Below, piece by piece: positions 26,391 through 35,900 of a stretch of DNA of 64,000 bases. Positions within the stretch are counted from its first letter, which is position 1. Every line of letters begins with the position of its first letter. The translations under genes and the position numbers were made by a program. Source of the DNA: Pedobacter paludis (GTDB taxonomy: Bacteria; Bacteroidota; Bacteroidia; Sphingobacteriales; Sphingobacteriaceae). The DNA is taken from NCBI RefSeq assembly GCF_003173575.1, contig NZ_QGNY01000001.1, forward strand, positions 310,001 through 374,000, read 5' to 3'. The notes beneath the pieces are model-generated. The model was not told the DNA's origin and made no database searches. It saw nothing but the letters and a program-made list of their open reading frames with translations.

Positions 26391-27560
26391 ATGCTGAATA
26401 TTGTTGGTGGTTGCTACATCGAAAATTGTAGGGAGCCATATTTTCACGAGCTTTATGGTTCGGGTCTTCGAGCAGTTTTTGCATTAAGTGAACTGGTAAA
26501 GGGCATGCATTTCTTAACCTGTTGCGGAGCGGATTACCAGCCATCCCTGCAGTCAATATGTGAAACCCTAAACTTGACTTCCCAGGTGCATCAGATTAAT
26601 GAAACAATTGCATTTAATTATGATCACCCGCTTTCAAGGCCTTTTGCATATCCTGATCTTGAGATGAGCATGCAGGTGTATCTGGTCAAAGAGAAAGGAA
26701 ATTTTTTATACTATGGCATGAACGAAGCAACGTTCCAAGTCCATGGAGACTACATTGTTTATGATCCACAGAACTGGAAAAATTTTGCTGGCACGGGTTC
26801 CACGGCAAATCATCTGGCAATCATCTTAAATAAGAAAGAAGCATCCTACTTTTCCGAAGAAGCCCATACGGATGACTTACTCGAAATGGGGAAGTTGCTG
26901 CTTAATAAGGAAAATGCGGAAGTTATCGTCATTAAAAATGGTTCAAACGGGGCGCTCGTGGTCGAACATGGAAAGGCCACCAATATTCCAGTCTATGAAA
27001 CTTCATCCGTTTGGCCGATTGGCTCCGGAGATATCTTTTCTGCCGTCTTTGCCTGGAGATGGGCGGTTGAAAAGGATTCACCAGCCGCCGCCGCAGACTG
27101 GGCCTCGCGATATACCGCCTTTTATTGCCAAACTAAAAGCAGCATTTTATCTAAACAAATTCCTGATCTAAATCCACTTGAGCATCATGGAACAAAAAAG
27201 ATTTATCTCGCTGGCCCTTTCTTTTCGATAGGCGAACGCTGGGTGGTCAATGAGGTTCGACGACTCCTATTGGATTTCGGAAATGACGTGTTTTCACCCC
27301 TACATGATGTAGGCTTGGGGATAGATAAATCCATGGTAGAGCAGGATATCGAAGGAATAAAACAGGCCGATGTTTTATTTGCCATTGTACATGGGCTAGA
27401 TGCGGGGACATTTTTTGAAATTGGCTATGCAAAATCACTTGGAAAAAAAGTGGTCGTGTTTGCGGAAAGCGTTTCAATGGAAGATATGGCGATGTTAAGT
27501 GGAACGGATTGCGAGATCACAACCGATTTATCGACTGCAATCTATAAAGCTTCCTGGTGA
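26391..27560 (+). CDS. PfkB-type kinase fused to nucleoside 2-deoxyribosyltransferase
   Basis: A 389-residue two-domain fusion. Residues about 1-255 resemble a PfkB/ribokinase domain: 'GTGSTANHLAIILNKKEA', 'VIVIKNGSNGALV' and the catalytic 'PIGSGDIFSAVFA' with Asp214 as the general base. The N-terminal sugar-binding half is shorter than usual. Residues about 268-389 are a nucleoside 2-deoxyribosyltransferase-like domain: 'KKIYLAGPFFS', 'FSPLHDVGLG', 'DVLFAIVHGLDAGTFFEIGYA' with Glu343 as predicted nucleophile. PfkB enzymes phosphorylate nucleosides or sugars; NDTs exchange or hydrolyse the base of deoxynucleosides. Joining them suggests remodelling and phosphorylation of a nucleoside in one protein. 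The next gene starts 1 base after the stop. Confidence 0.82.
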   Translation: MLNIVGGCYIENCREPYFHELYGSGLRAVFALSELVKGMHFLTCCGADYQPSLQSICETLNLTSQVHQINETIAFNYDHPLSRPFAYPDLEMSMQVYLVKEKGNFLYYGMNEATFQVHGDYIVYDPQNWKNFAGTGSTANHLAIILNKKEASYFSEEAHTDDLLEMGKLLLNKENAEVIVIKNGSNGALVVEHGKATNIPVYETSSVWPIGSGDIFSAVFAWRWAVEKDSPAAAADWASRYTAFYCQTKSSILSKQIPDLNPLEHHGTKKIYLAGPFFSIGERWVVNEVRRLLLDFGNDVFSPLHDVGLGIDKSMVEQDIEGIKQADVLFAIVHGLDAGTFFEIGYAKSLGKKVVVFAESVSMEDMAMLSGTDCEITTDLSTAIYKASW

Positions 27561-27561
27561 G

Positions 27562-28773
27562 ATGATGAAGCGAACCAGGGCAAGTATCGTTCTCGGACTG
27601 GGTTTTGGAGACGAGGGAAAGGGATTGTGTACGGATTTTTTATGCCAAGATGCAGAAAATACCTTGGTGATTCGTTTTAATGGCGGACAGCAGGCGGGAC
27701 ACAATGTGGTACTTAGCAATGGAAAGCGCCACGTTTTCTCCAACTTTGGATCCGGAACCATGCGTGGCGTTCCAACCTACTGGTCTTCTTTTTGCAGTTT
27801 TAGTCCTGCGTATTTCTGGGAGGAGTATCAAAGCCTAGATTGCTCGGTTAAATTCTTCCTGGACCGAAATTCCCCAGTGACCACACACTATGAAGTACTC
27901 TATAACCGGGCAATCGAAACCAGCAGGGGTGAGAAGCGACATGGATCCTGTGGCGCTGGATTTGGCGCAACCATCGATAGACAAACCCATACCGACCTTC
28001 AATTCTTCACTTTTGAGCTCTTTGATCAGCATCTGCTAACCTCAAAATTGGCTTTGATCCGAGCTTTTTACAAATCGAAGATCAATCTGGAAACCCAGTT
28101 TGATTTCGATGACTTTGATCATGAGCGCGAAGATGAGCGCTTTCACGAATATGTTTTAAATATCAAGACCTTGATTGATCAAGGAACCGTGATGCTTACC
28201 ACCGAAGAGCATGTCCATCGCACCCATAAATGGGACCATCTGATTTTTGAGGGGGCGCAGGGAATAATGCTCGATCAACAATTCGGATTTAAACCACACA
28301 TTACCAAAAGCAATACCACCTCACAAAATGCAATGGAGATCATCCGAAGAAATTTTGATGACAACTTGGTCGAGATAGAAATTTTTTACGTGACCAGAGC
28401 TTACCATACCCGTCACGGTGCCGGGCCCTTTATCCAGTCAAATTCAACCTTATCGCTGATCAATAATCAAGAGGAGACCAACTTCTTTAACGACTATCAA
28501 AGAGAATTTAAAATCAGTCACCTCGATATTGACCTGGTTAACTATGCGCTGAGTTGTGACTTACTCTTTTCCAAAGACATCGCCAAAAATCTTCTCGTCA
28601 CCTGCCTCGACCAGTTCAGAAGTGAGTCTATCGGGATAATCGAAAGCGGTGAATTAAGGTTTGAGAATTATCAAAAACTAAAGAATTTACTGCATACTCC
28701 CTTAAAAAAATGCTACTATAGCTTTGGCAATACTGCCCAAACCATCCTAATGGATATCAACATTAACGCTTAA
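27562..28773 (+). CDS. Divergent adenylosuccinate synthetase (PurA/PurZ-like)
   Basis: A 403-residue protein; start at ATG 27562, just behind the previous stop, instead of an upstream in-frame ATG inside the preceding gene. Core PurA motifs are intact: GTP/IMP loop 'GFGDEGKG' with Asp17 and Lys20, 'GGQQAGHNVV' with His47 (equivalent of catalytic His41), 'FEGAQG' with Gln233, 'KSNTT' and 'VTRAYHTRHGAGPF'. The aspartate-binding loop (normally TTTGRxRR) is not recognisable; the corresponding region reads 'YQREFKISHLDID', and the guanine-recognition TKLD reads TCLD. PurA joins aspartate to IMP; its phage paralogue PurZ uses dGMP to build 2-aminoadenine nucleotides. The altered loops suggest a different nucleotide or amino donor here. 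That is inference. Confidence 0.85.
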   Translation: MMKRTRASIVLGLGFGDEGKGLCTDFLCQDAENTLVIRFNGGQQAGHNVVLSNGKRHVFSNFGSGTMRGVPTYWSSFCSFSPAYFWEEYQSLDCSVKFFLDRNSPVTTHYEVLYNRAIETSRGEKRHGSCGAGFGATIDRQTHTDLQFFTFELFDQHLLTSKLALIRAFYKSKINLETQFDFDDFDHEREDERFHEYVLNIKTLIDQGTVMLTTEEHVHRTHKWDHLIFEGAQGIMLDQQFGFKPHITKSNTTSQNAMEIIRRNFDDNLVEIEIFYVTRAYHTRHGAGPFIQSNSTLSLINNQEETNFFNDYQREFKISHLDIDLVNYALSCDLLFSKDIAKNLLVTCLDQFRSESIGIIESGELRFENYQKLKNLLHTPLKKCYYSFGNTAQTILMDININA

Positions 28774-28775
28774 AT

Positions 28776-30116
28776 ATGAATTGGAACTCTTTTTTAAATC
28801 CAGAGCGCCTTCGGGCCTCTACTCGTCCGGTCGATTTCAGGAATGAATTTGAAAGTGATTATGGCAGGGTATTGTTTAGCCCTGCACTCAGGAGAATGCA
28901 CGACAAAACGCAAGTCTTTCCCTTGACTGCCGACGACAACATCCATTCCAGGCTAACCCATTCGATGGAAGTAATGGCCATAGGCTACTCTCTGGGAATG
29001 AATATCCTGAAAGATGACAGTTTTATATCCTCAACCGGCTTTGAAAAGCCCGTTCTGGAAAGGATCATACCTATTATCCTTCAAAGTTCCTGCCTCGTAC
29101 ACGATATCGGAAACCCGCCTTTCGGTCACTTTGGTGAAACGGTCATTAAAAGCTATTTTAAAAAATTCTTCAAACAAAGCGGAACGTTTGGACTGAGCAA
29201 AGCGGAGCAGGAAGACTTTGAATATTTTGATGGCAACGCACAGGGTTTGCGTATTCTGACCAAACTTCAGGTGTTGCATGACCCGTACGGACTAAACCTC
29301 ACGTACGCCACCTTGGCATCCTACATAAAATACCCCAATGATGGCGAACCCAATAAAAGCAAATTAAAAAATCATAAACGGGGCGTGTTTCAATCCGAGA
29401 AGAACTACTTTGAAAAAATTGCTGCAGCGTGCAAATTAGTTAAGGGAGGTGAATTTTTGAGACACCCACTTGCTTTTCTGATGGAAGCAGCAGACTCCAT
29501 TTGCTATTTGATAATGGATATTGAAGATGGGTTCAATAAAGGCTGGTACAAATTCCGCGACATAAAAGACTACTTTCAACAGGTCGACTGCATCAGGGAA
29601 TTTGTACTTGAGCTTGATGACAAATATCCTGGCGCCGAATTCGAAATCACCAAGATGGTCAACTTTAGGATAAAGATCATCTCCATACTGGTGAACATAG
29701 CAACGGATAATTTTCTCCGACACCAGCAGGAAATCTATCAGGGAAGCTATAATGATGAACTGATCTTCGAAAAGGGAAACGATTTGGCGGCAAAATTGAA
29801 ACAATTCTTCATTGATAACATTGTGTCAAACAGAGAAATTATTTCCCTCGAAATTACGGGAAATTCCGTCCTGAGCGGTTTGCTTGACCATTATATCACT
29901 TACCTATTCCACGATGAAGAGAAATACCGCGTCAAGGCACAGGGCATGATTTCCCATAGTATTATACGAGCCTGTTTGCTAGAAAACGAAGTAGCTAGTT
30001 TCGATGAGCTCACAAATTATTTTAAGTTTAGGGTAATTGTTGACTATATTAGTGGGATGACGGACCAATTCGCGCTCGATCATTATCAAAAAATCAGTGG
30101 ACAAAAAATTATCTAA
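28776..30116 (+). CDS. dGTPase-type HD-domain dNTP triphosphohydrolase
   Basis: A 446-residue HD-domain protein of the dGTP triphosphohydrolase/SAMHD1-like family. It has an N-terminal 'FRNEFESDYGRVLFSPALRRM', H62 in 'SRLTHSMEV', H109-D110 in 'LVHDIGNPPFGH' with H118, and later 'EAADSICYLIMDIEDG' with the distal aspartate. These enzymes cleave dNTPs to nucleoside plus triphosphate and can limit phage DNA synthesis; the HD protein DatZ plays a dATP-removing role in Z-genome phages. It begins 2 bases after the PurA-like stop and overlaps the nucleotidyltransferase by 20 bases, so it is tightly built into the operon. Substrate not determinable. Confidence 0.9.
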   Translation: MNWNSFLNPERLRASTRPVDFRNEFESDYGRVLFSPALRRMHDKTQVFPLTADDNIHSRLTHSMEVMAIGYSLGMNILKDDSFISSTGFEKPVLERIIPIILQSSCLVHDIGNPPFGHFGETVIKSYFKKFFKQSGTFGLSKAEQEDFEYFDGNAQGLRILTKLQVLHDPYGLNLTYATLASYIKYPNDGEPNKSKLKNHKRGVFQSEKNYFEKIAAACKLVKGGEFLRHPLAFLMEAADSICYLIMDIEDGFNKGWYKFRDIKDYFQQVDCIREFVLELDDKYPGAEFEITKMVNFRIKIISILVNIATDNFLRHQQEIYQGSYNDELIFEKGNDLAAKLKQFFIDNIVSNREIISLEITGNSVLSGLLDHYITYLFHDEEKYRVKAQGMISHSIIRACLLENEVASFDELTNYFKFRVIVDYISGMTDQFALDHYQKISGQKII

Positions 30117-30807
30117 AATAGCTGCAATCGTTGAGGCCTGTTCGGCGGATTTTTTTACATACCTGGATGAAGTATTGAGTAATGAAATCAAGGTAGCACT
30201 AGAAATCATCCAGGAACAGACCAAGGTATATCTATTCAGTGGATTGATTCGGAATTATTTTTTGGCCAGCCTGGAATATAGAGATGTAGATGTGGTCTTG
30301 GCTGATGAAATCGATGTCTACAAGAGCTTTCCAACCAAAACAGTTACACAGAATAGTTTTGGTGGGTACAAAATCCAATTTGATTCCGGGCCACTTGACC
30401 TGTGGTTCATGAAAGATACCTGGGCTTTTCGGCAAAGAAAGCAGAAAGAACTGGACTTTCAATTGGAGAAAACAATTCCCGCTACGGTTTTTTTTAATTT
30501 TTCTGCGGTGTTATTTTGCATCAATGAAAAAGCTTTCTACTTCACTTCACCTTTTTTGGAATTTTTAGCGTCAAGAGAACTTGACTACGTCGATAAAAAT
30601 AATGCGAATTACGGATTGTGCGTTGTAAATAGCTTTTACTATGCTCAGAAATACAAACTATCGATATCCAAAAGACTCTTGAATTATCTCAAGGCCCTTG
30701 ATTCAGCAGTCGAATACGATTATGAGGCAATTCAACAGAAACACTTCAAAAAAATAATTTTTTCAAATAATCTGCTCAAGCAGAAACTTCAAAAAAATAT
30801 AAAATAA
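30097..30807 (+). CDS. Pol-beta-fold nucleotidyltransferase-like protein
   Basis: A 236-residue protein. 'YLFSGLIRNYFLASLEYRDVDVVL' matches the nucleotidyltransferase head of the CCA-adding/poly(A) polymerase type (GG/GS followed by DxD), here with D63 and D65. The third acidic residue is probably D101 in 'GPLDLWFMKD'. The C-terminal part is helical and basic, with no RNA-binding domain of known type. It overlaps the dGTPase gene by 20 bases and is followed by a strong terminator, so it ends the five-gene operon. Possible roles are nucleotidylation of a protein or RNA, or making a nucleotide signal. No antitoxin-like partner of the usual HEPN type is adjacent. Confidence 0.75.
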   Translation: MDKKLSKIAAIVEACSADFFTYLDEVLSNEIKVALEIIQEQTKVYLFSGLIRNYFLASLEYRDVDVVLADEIDVYKSFPTKTVTQNSFGGYKIQFDSGPLDLWFMKDTWAFRQRKQKELDFQLEKTIPATVFFNFSAVLFCINEKAFYFTSPFLEFLASRELDYVDKNNANYGLCVVNSFYYAQKYKLSISKRLLNYLKALDSAVEYDYEAIQQKHFKKIIFSNNLLKQKLQKNIK

Positions 30808-30840
30808 TCTGCAGTTTACCGCGGTTAAAGAAGTAGCGAG

Positions 30841-30871
30841 AATGGCAGTGCACTTTGCATTGCCATTTTTT
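30841..30871 (+). terminator. Strong terminator of the purine-nucleotide operon
   Basis: A 12-pair stem with a single G-T pair (AATGGCAGTGCA / TGCATTGCCATT), three-base loop, then a T-run, 34 bases behind the nucleotidyltransferase stop. Confidence 0.85.
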
Positions 30872-31026
30872 ATTCCAGAATGCTGCAAATGCCAAATTAA
30901 ATTGGCAAAGCCCCCTAAAATAGAACCAAGTTCCAAAATATGAAAATACCACCTTTCTTGAAGCCCATTTTCTAATTTGAATCCGAAAGGAGCCCACTGC
31001 TATTCGGCAATTCGTTTCAGGTGAAA

Positions 31027-32907
31027 TTAAACAAAAATGATTTTAGCCAAAATATCATTGTCAGATGCATAAGCGGTTCCAAGATAATGCGCGATTTTCG
31101 CCGAATACTCTTTCAGTGATTTATATTCTTTGTTCCTCACCATTTCCGTACCATTGGAACTAACTAATTTATGCACAAAAATCCTGCTTCGACTCAAATA
31201 TTTATCTCCATCTAATAAGGTGTATTGAAGCAGGTTTTCCTTTAATTCAATGTGGTAGGTGATTACCTCGCCAGTATCCTGCTTGGTATCCACAAATTTA
31301 ATCATAGTTTGCCCAGACCCAAGCTCTTTCAGCACGGTGAGTTCAAGGATTTTCAAAGATGGGATTGTCTTTAAAACTCTTTGAAGCTCCTCTCGGTAGA
31401 CTGGGGTATCAAGATTATTATGAGATAACGGGTTCAACAGCGTGTCTTTATACACAAAAAGATCATTAATGGCGGCCACATCGACACCAAATACTTTATG
31501 AAGTGTTTTCAGGCCTTCGAGCAGATCATTAAACTGTTTGGGTACGGTAATTTCCTCGCCCTTACGCTCTTTGGTCAACCTTAAATAGTTAGGCAATGAT
31601 TCGAAGACCAAATTCTCCAATCCCTGACGCAAGGCATTCGCAGAGGCTGGGTAATCAAAGGCCTTCATATGTTTTTCCGCCCTTTGAAAATAATCAGTCC
31701 CGTTATCGATATAAGGTCTGTGCGGTGTCTTGTCCGTGTCGAGGTATATTTCCTTGAAATGCCAATCCTGCTCATTGAGGTTTAAACGGATCCGTTGTTT
31801 ACAGAGGTTATAAAAGGCCTTATCATGGGTGAAGATCAGTTTCTGAAATTTATCAAAAAATTCAAGTTCAGGCTTTCTACCGGTATTTAAGAATGTCTGG
31901 ATGACCTTGTCCCGGTTACCCATATCCAGACTGATCAACATATCATCTAGACAAAGTACCTGGTAATCGGTGTTTTGAAGCCTGGTCTGCAAGGCTCCAA
32001 TCCGAACGGCAATGGCTACACGCGTCAGCTGGGCCTCATTTAGAAAGGAGTGGGGCCTTTTAACCTGCTTCCAGGTACCACTGATTTCATCCTTAAGCTC
32101 CAGCAAGAGACCGATTTGATAACCATCAGTTTTTTTATTCCGTATTGTATCATAATCAATTTTGACAGTATAAATCAACTGCAGTCTCATCGCATCAGTT
32201 CCGTCATAAAAATGATTTCTCAAAAACTGATTTGCATTTTGTTCAATTTGACTTAAGAAAATCTGTATCTCATTGTTTAATACGGTTATCTTATCGTTAA
32301 ATTCAACCTGCGGCCGCGATCCAATGGACGATATCCTATTTCCACTTGCTCTGGGTACATCGGCAGTGATTTCGGCGATGCGTTCCGCATAATATTTTTC
32401 CGCTTCATTATTTCTGAATAACGGAAAAATGTCACGCAGGAACACCTGCCATAAATTGATTTCCTGTTTATGGGTAACATTGTAAAAGTTATGCAGCAAC
32501 TTATAATTGATAAAATCGCTAGACGCATTGGCCTTTGAGATCAATAGATTATTTTTAGCCTTATCGGTAGAGGTGGCATGCGCATCTATCTTGTCAACCG
32601 TGATGCTTCCTGAAACGGTATCCTTCGTGGAGAGTTCGATATAAGCATCCTCAGCAGCAGTAGCGAAAATATTTTTCAGACTATCATAGCTAACCGGATT
32701 AGCATCGTCGAAATCAACAAAATACTTGAAAATATCTGGCTGTTCTTTCGTTGTACTTTGCAGGAAGGTATACAGACCCCAAAATATTGAGGATTTTCCG
32801 CTTCCATTTTCACCATAGACCAATAGGTTTTTGCCATCCAGCTGAATGGTCTGTTCCTGATAAAACGCCTTAAAATTCTTGAATTTGATGCTGTTAATCT
32901 TCTTCAC
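31027..32907 (-). CDS. SMC/RecF-like ABC ATPase of a restriction-like system
   Basis: A 626-residue ATPase. Walker A is at the N-terminus ('YGENGSGKSSIFW', about residues 32-44). The second half of the ATPase comes at about 290-350: a degenerate signature 'LNEAQLTRVAIAVRI' and Walker B 'VLCLDDMLISLD'. The intervening coiled region is short. Residues about 410-500 ('YPASANALRQGLENLVFES', 'NPLSHNN') look like a helical module often attached to such ATPases and may be HEPN-like; that is a guess. It overlaps the methyltransferase gene by 14 bases, so it is co-translated with it. Likely a DNA-sensing or complex-loading subunit of the restriction system. Confidence 0.82.
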   Translation of the reverse strand: MKKINSIKFKNFKAFYQEQTIQLDGKNLLVYGENGSGKSSIFWGLYTFLQSTTKEQPDIFKYFVDFDDANPVSYDSLKNIFATAAEDAYIELSTKDTVSGSITVDKIDAHATSTDKAKNNLLISKANASSDFINYKLLHNFYNVTHKQEINLWQVFLRDIFPLFRNNEAEKYYAERIAEITADVPRASGNRISSIGSRPQVEFNDKITVLNNEIQIFLSQIEQNANQFLRNHFYDGTDAMRLQLIYTVKIDYDTIRNKKTDGYQIGLLLELKDEISGTWKQVKRPHSFLNEAQLTRVAIAVRIGALQTRLQNTDYQVLCLDDMLISLDMGNRDKVIQTFLNTGRKPELEFFDKFQKLIFTHDKAFYNLCKQRIRLNLNEQDWHFKEIYLDTDKTPHRPYIDNGTDYFQRAEKHMKAFDYPASANALRQGLENLVFESLPNYLRLTKERKGEEITVPKQFNDLLEGLKTLHKVFGVDVAAINDLFVYKDTLLNPLSHNNLDTPVYREELQRVLKTIPSLKILELTVLKELGSGQTMIKFVDTKQDTGEVITYHIELKENLLQYTLLDGDKYLSRSRIFVHKLVSSNGTEMVRNKEYKSLKEYSAKIAHYLGTAYASDNDILAKIIFV

Positions 32908-35900
32908 TCGGATTTAGGATTTTGCCCGCGGTATCCGGGCACATTAGACTTATGATTTTCAATCGGTTTCTGACCTCGCTCTCCGGCATGCTCCAGAGAT
33001 TAAAGACCTTACCGATGTTCTCGCCAGAAACAGGACCTTCGAAACTGCCAAGGTCTTTGGTTACATATTTCAATATATTAACATTTTGGCTGGTCATTTC
33101 CGAACCATAGATTAATTCGACTATACTAGCATCAATAACTTGCTGAAGGTAATGGGCCACAGCTTTGTTATCGGTGCTCATAGAGACCTGGTCACTTTCA
33201 GGATTATTTAGAAACATAAGGTAATCACATAGTATGTTAAAGATTTTTTGCTCATCAAGCGTTATTTTTGGAATGTACAATTTTCGCACATTCTGAGGTT
33301 TCACTTGAGCAAATACCCGACCTTCTTCCTGAGTGAGATTTTTATAGACCAAATGATTTAATTTACTATTAAGCATTAGCAGCGCATATCTGTAGGATAC
33401 CTCTGCCCGTGGCTCAATTTTAAAAACAAGGATACTATCCAAACAATAAAAACCAGAATTATCTATTGTAGCCCTGATACTGTCAGAGGTTTGGCGCATA
33501 ATAATTTTGGTCTCTTCGAACAGCAAAGGATAACGTTGTCTATTTAAACTGAACCATGGCATTACGCCACTACGTGCCTCACTTCTGTTTTCAAGTTTAT
33601 CTTTAAATTCTGTAAGATATTGCTTTATGTTGGGATAATTATCAATCTTCGTGTCACGAGCTGTATAGATGACTTGGTATTGGGTATCTTTGATCGAGTA
33701 TTTATCGATTTCCGCCCCAACCAGCACGGGACGCAGTAATTCATGTTCTAAATTTTCTGATAGCATAAAACTTTCACTAATCCGGAAGATTTTATCTCCA
33801 CCAGTGCTTATTCCGCTGGCAACTTCTAAAGCTATATCATCGATTTTAAAGCTTTTTTCGTCAATATCCTTTATGATTTTGATTTGTGATCCACCAATGC
33901 CTATTACTAAATCTGGAATCATATTGACCTCAAAGGAGGAAATTTCCTTTTGCGTATCAAAAAAATCGATCCTATGTATATTCTCTTTTCTGTTGTCGCT
34001 ATAGCTGATCTGGTAATCCTTGCCGTCAGTGCGGGTGGCTACGAAAATACATGTGGGTACATCCGCACTCTCAAAAGTATTGTCCCCTAAATTGATGACC
34101 CTTCTAAGCTGGTTTTTATTAATCAACAAATCCCTCGTCTTGCTGTTCTCTCCCTGAAAAAGCAAATTATTGGGCACGATGAACGACAGCACCCCGCCAT
34201 CCTTCAATAACCTAAAGGATTTAGAGATGAAATAATTAAAGGTATCTGGCGTGCGCATATGCACGTCACTGTACAAATCTTTAAAAAGTTTTTTATGGTC
34301 ACTATCTAACTTCGCACCATATGGTGGATTGCCTATCACAATATCAAAGGAATTGTTCACCCCAAACATCCACCAGGGATCAAACCAGGAACAGCTATTA
34401 TCGTCAAAAGGGTTAAACTCATAGAGTTTGGTGTAGATGTCATAGTTTTCACTCGTCGCCAGTTCGCGCAGACCGAGCAGTTCCGTTTGAATTTTCTTAA
34501 ACTTTCTTTCCAGCTTCAGCTTTTCCTCACTACTGGTATTAAAGAACTCATTTCGCAGCGCCTCTAGGTCATTTCTCGCTTCTGCAGCACGCTCATCCAT
34601 ATCGAAACCAGTGATGTCGCCAAGCGGGATCAAACTGTTCGCGCACACGATTTTGAAGTTCAGGTTCGGTAAAGGTTGCGGACTTTCCTCATCCACGATC
34701 AGGCTCAGCCAAAACCTTAACCTGGAAATGTCGACCGCTCCAGCATCGATATCCACCCCGTAGATACTCTCTTCAATAATGTGTTTTTTCAATACTGCCG
34801 GGCTTTTTGCTTTAAATCCCTTATTGTCCTCAATTGGAATCTTTAAGTTATAAATCTCATGCAATAAACCCATTGGAAAGGCCCCCGAACCGATGGCGGG
34901 ATCGCATATCTTCACGTCTTCCAAGGCCCGGTCAATATTCTTGATCTCCTCGTTGGAGAGCTTTTTCACATCATAGTCCTCGAAATACTGATTTAACTTC
35001 GCTTTAAACTGCTCATCGTTCTCCTTTTTGGCATAAGCATAGATATAATTGCTCAAACTCTCCCGGCACATATAGTGCACGATTTCCTTTGGCGTATAGA
35101 AAGCACCTTTGGCCTTGTTATCCTCCAGCAGGTTCTCAAAAATGTGACCAAGCATTTCCGGGTCAACCGCTACGGTATGTTCATCAGGAGCGTCCTCATA
35201 GATGGTAAAGTTAAATTCATTGAAGCGTTCGAACAATTTTTGGAAGATATGCTCCGGTAACTGTAATTTGTTGAACGCACTGTCCTGCGCCGGATCGAAC
35301 AATCCACCGTTCAGGTAAGGATATCGCCTGTCTCTGGCCGGATTCTCCGAATCAGAATTATTTAATGAATTAAAAAACAGGGGCACCAGCTCCTGATAGT
35401 AAAAGTCGTCCTGGTGTTTTGAATGCTGAAATAAATTATACAAATAATCCGGATTTCCTTGTCCCCAGGTTTTGTCTTTGGGAACTGCCAACCAGCCTTT
35501 TTTCTGGACAAAGTATAGAAAAACTATTCGGCCCATCATGCGTTTACAGAAATCGCGAGCCTGTTTATCGTCCTGTTCAAAAAAATGCGTCAGCTGCCAG
35601 TTCGCTTCGCCCACGCGCTGCTCAACATACCTGTTCCCCTTTTTGGCATAACGCTTTCCGGTTAAAAACTCCACAAAGTCCTCATAAATCTCCTTGTAAT
35701 ATTTAAAGAAATCCTTGCTGAGTTTTTCCACCGAAAATGCCTCTTCAAAATCCCGAAGGTCCAGGAACTGGTAGAGATTGCCCTGTTGCTTTTGGATCAG
35801 CTTATCAAACCTTTGTGCCGCTGTCAGCGCCTTTTCACCTTTTCCAAAAAGATAGGTATACCGGCGCGCGTTGGTCTGTTTATCTTCTATTAGATTCGTA

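Noticed and set aside
30097-30807. MNT/HEPN toxin-antitoxin pair
   Set aside because: The nucleotidyltransferase has no adjacent small HEPN gene; it is the last gene of the metabolic operon.
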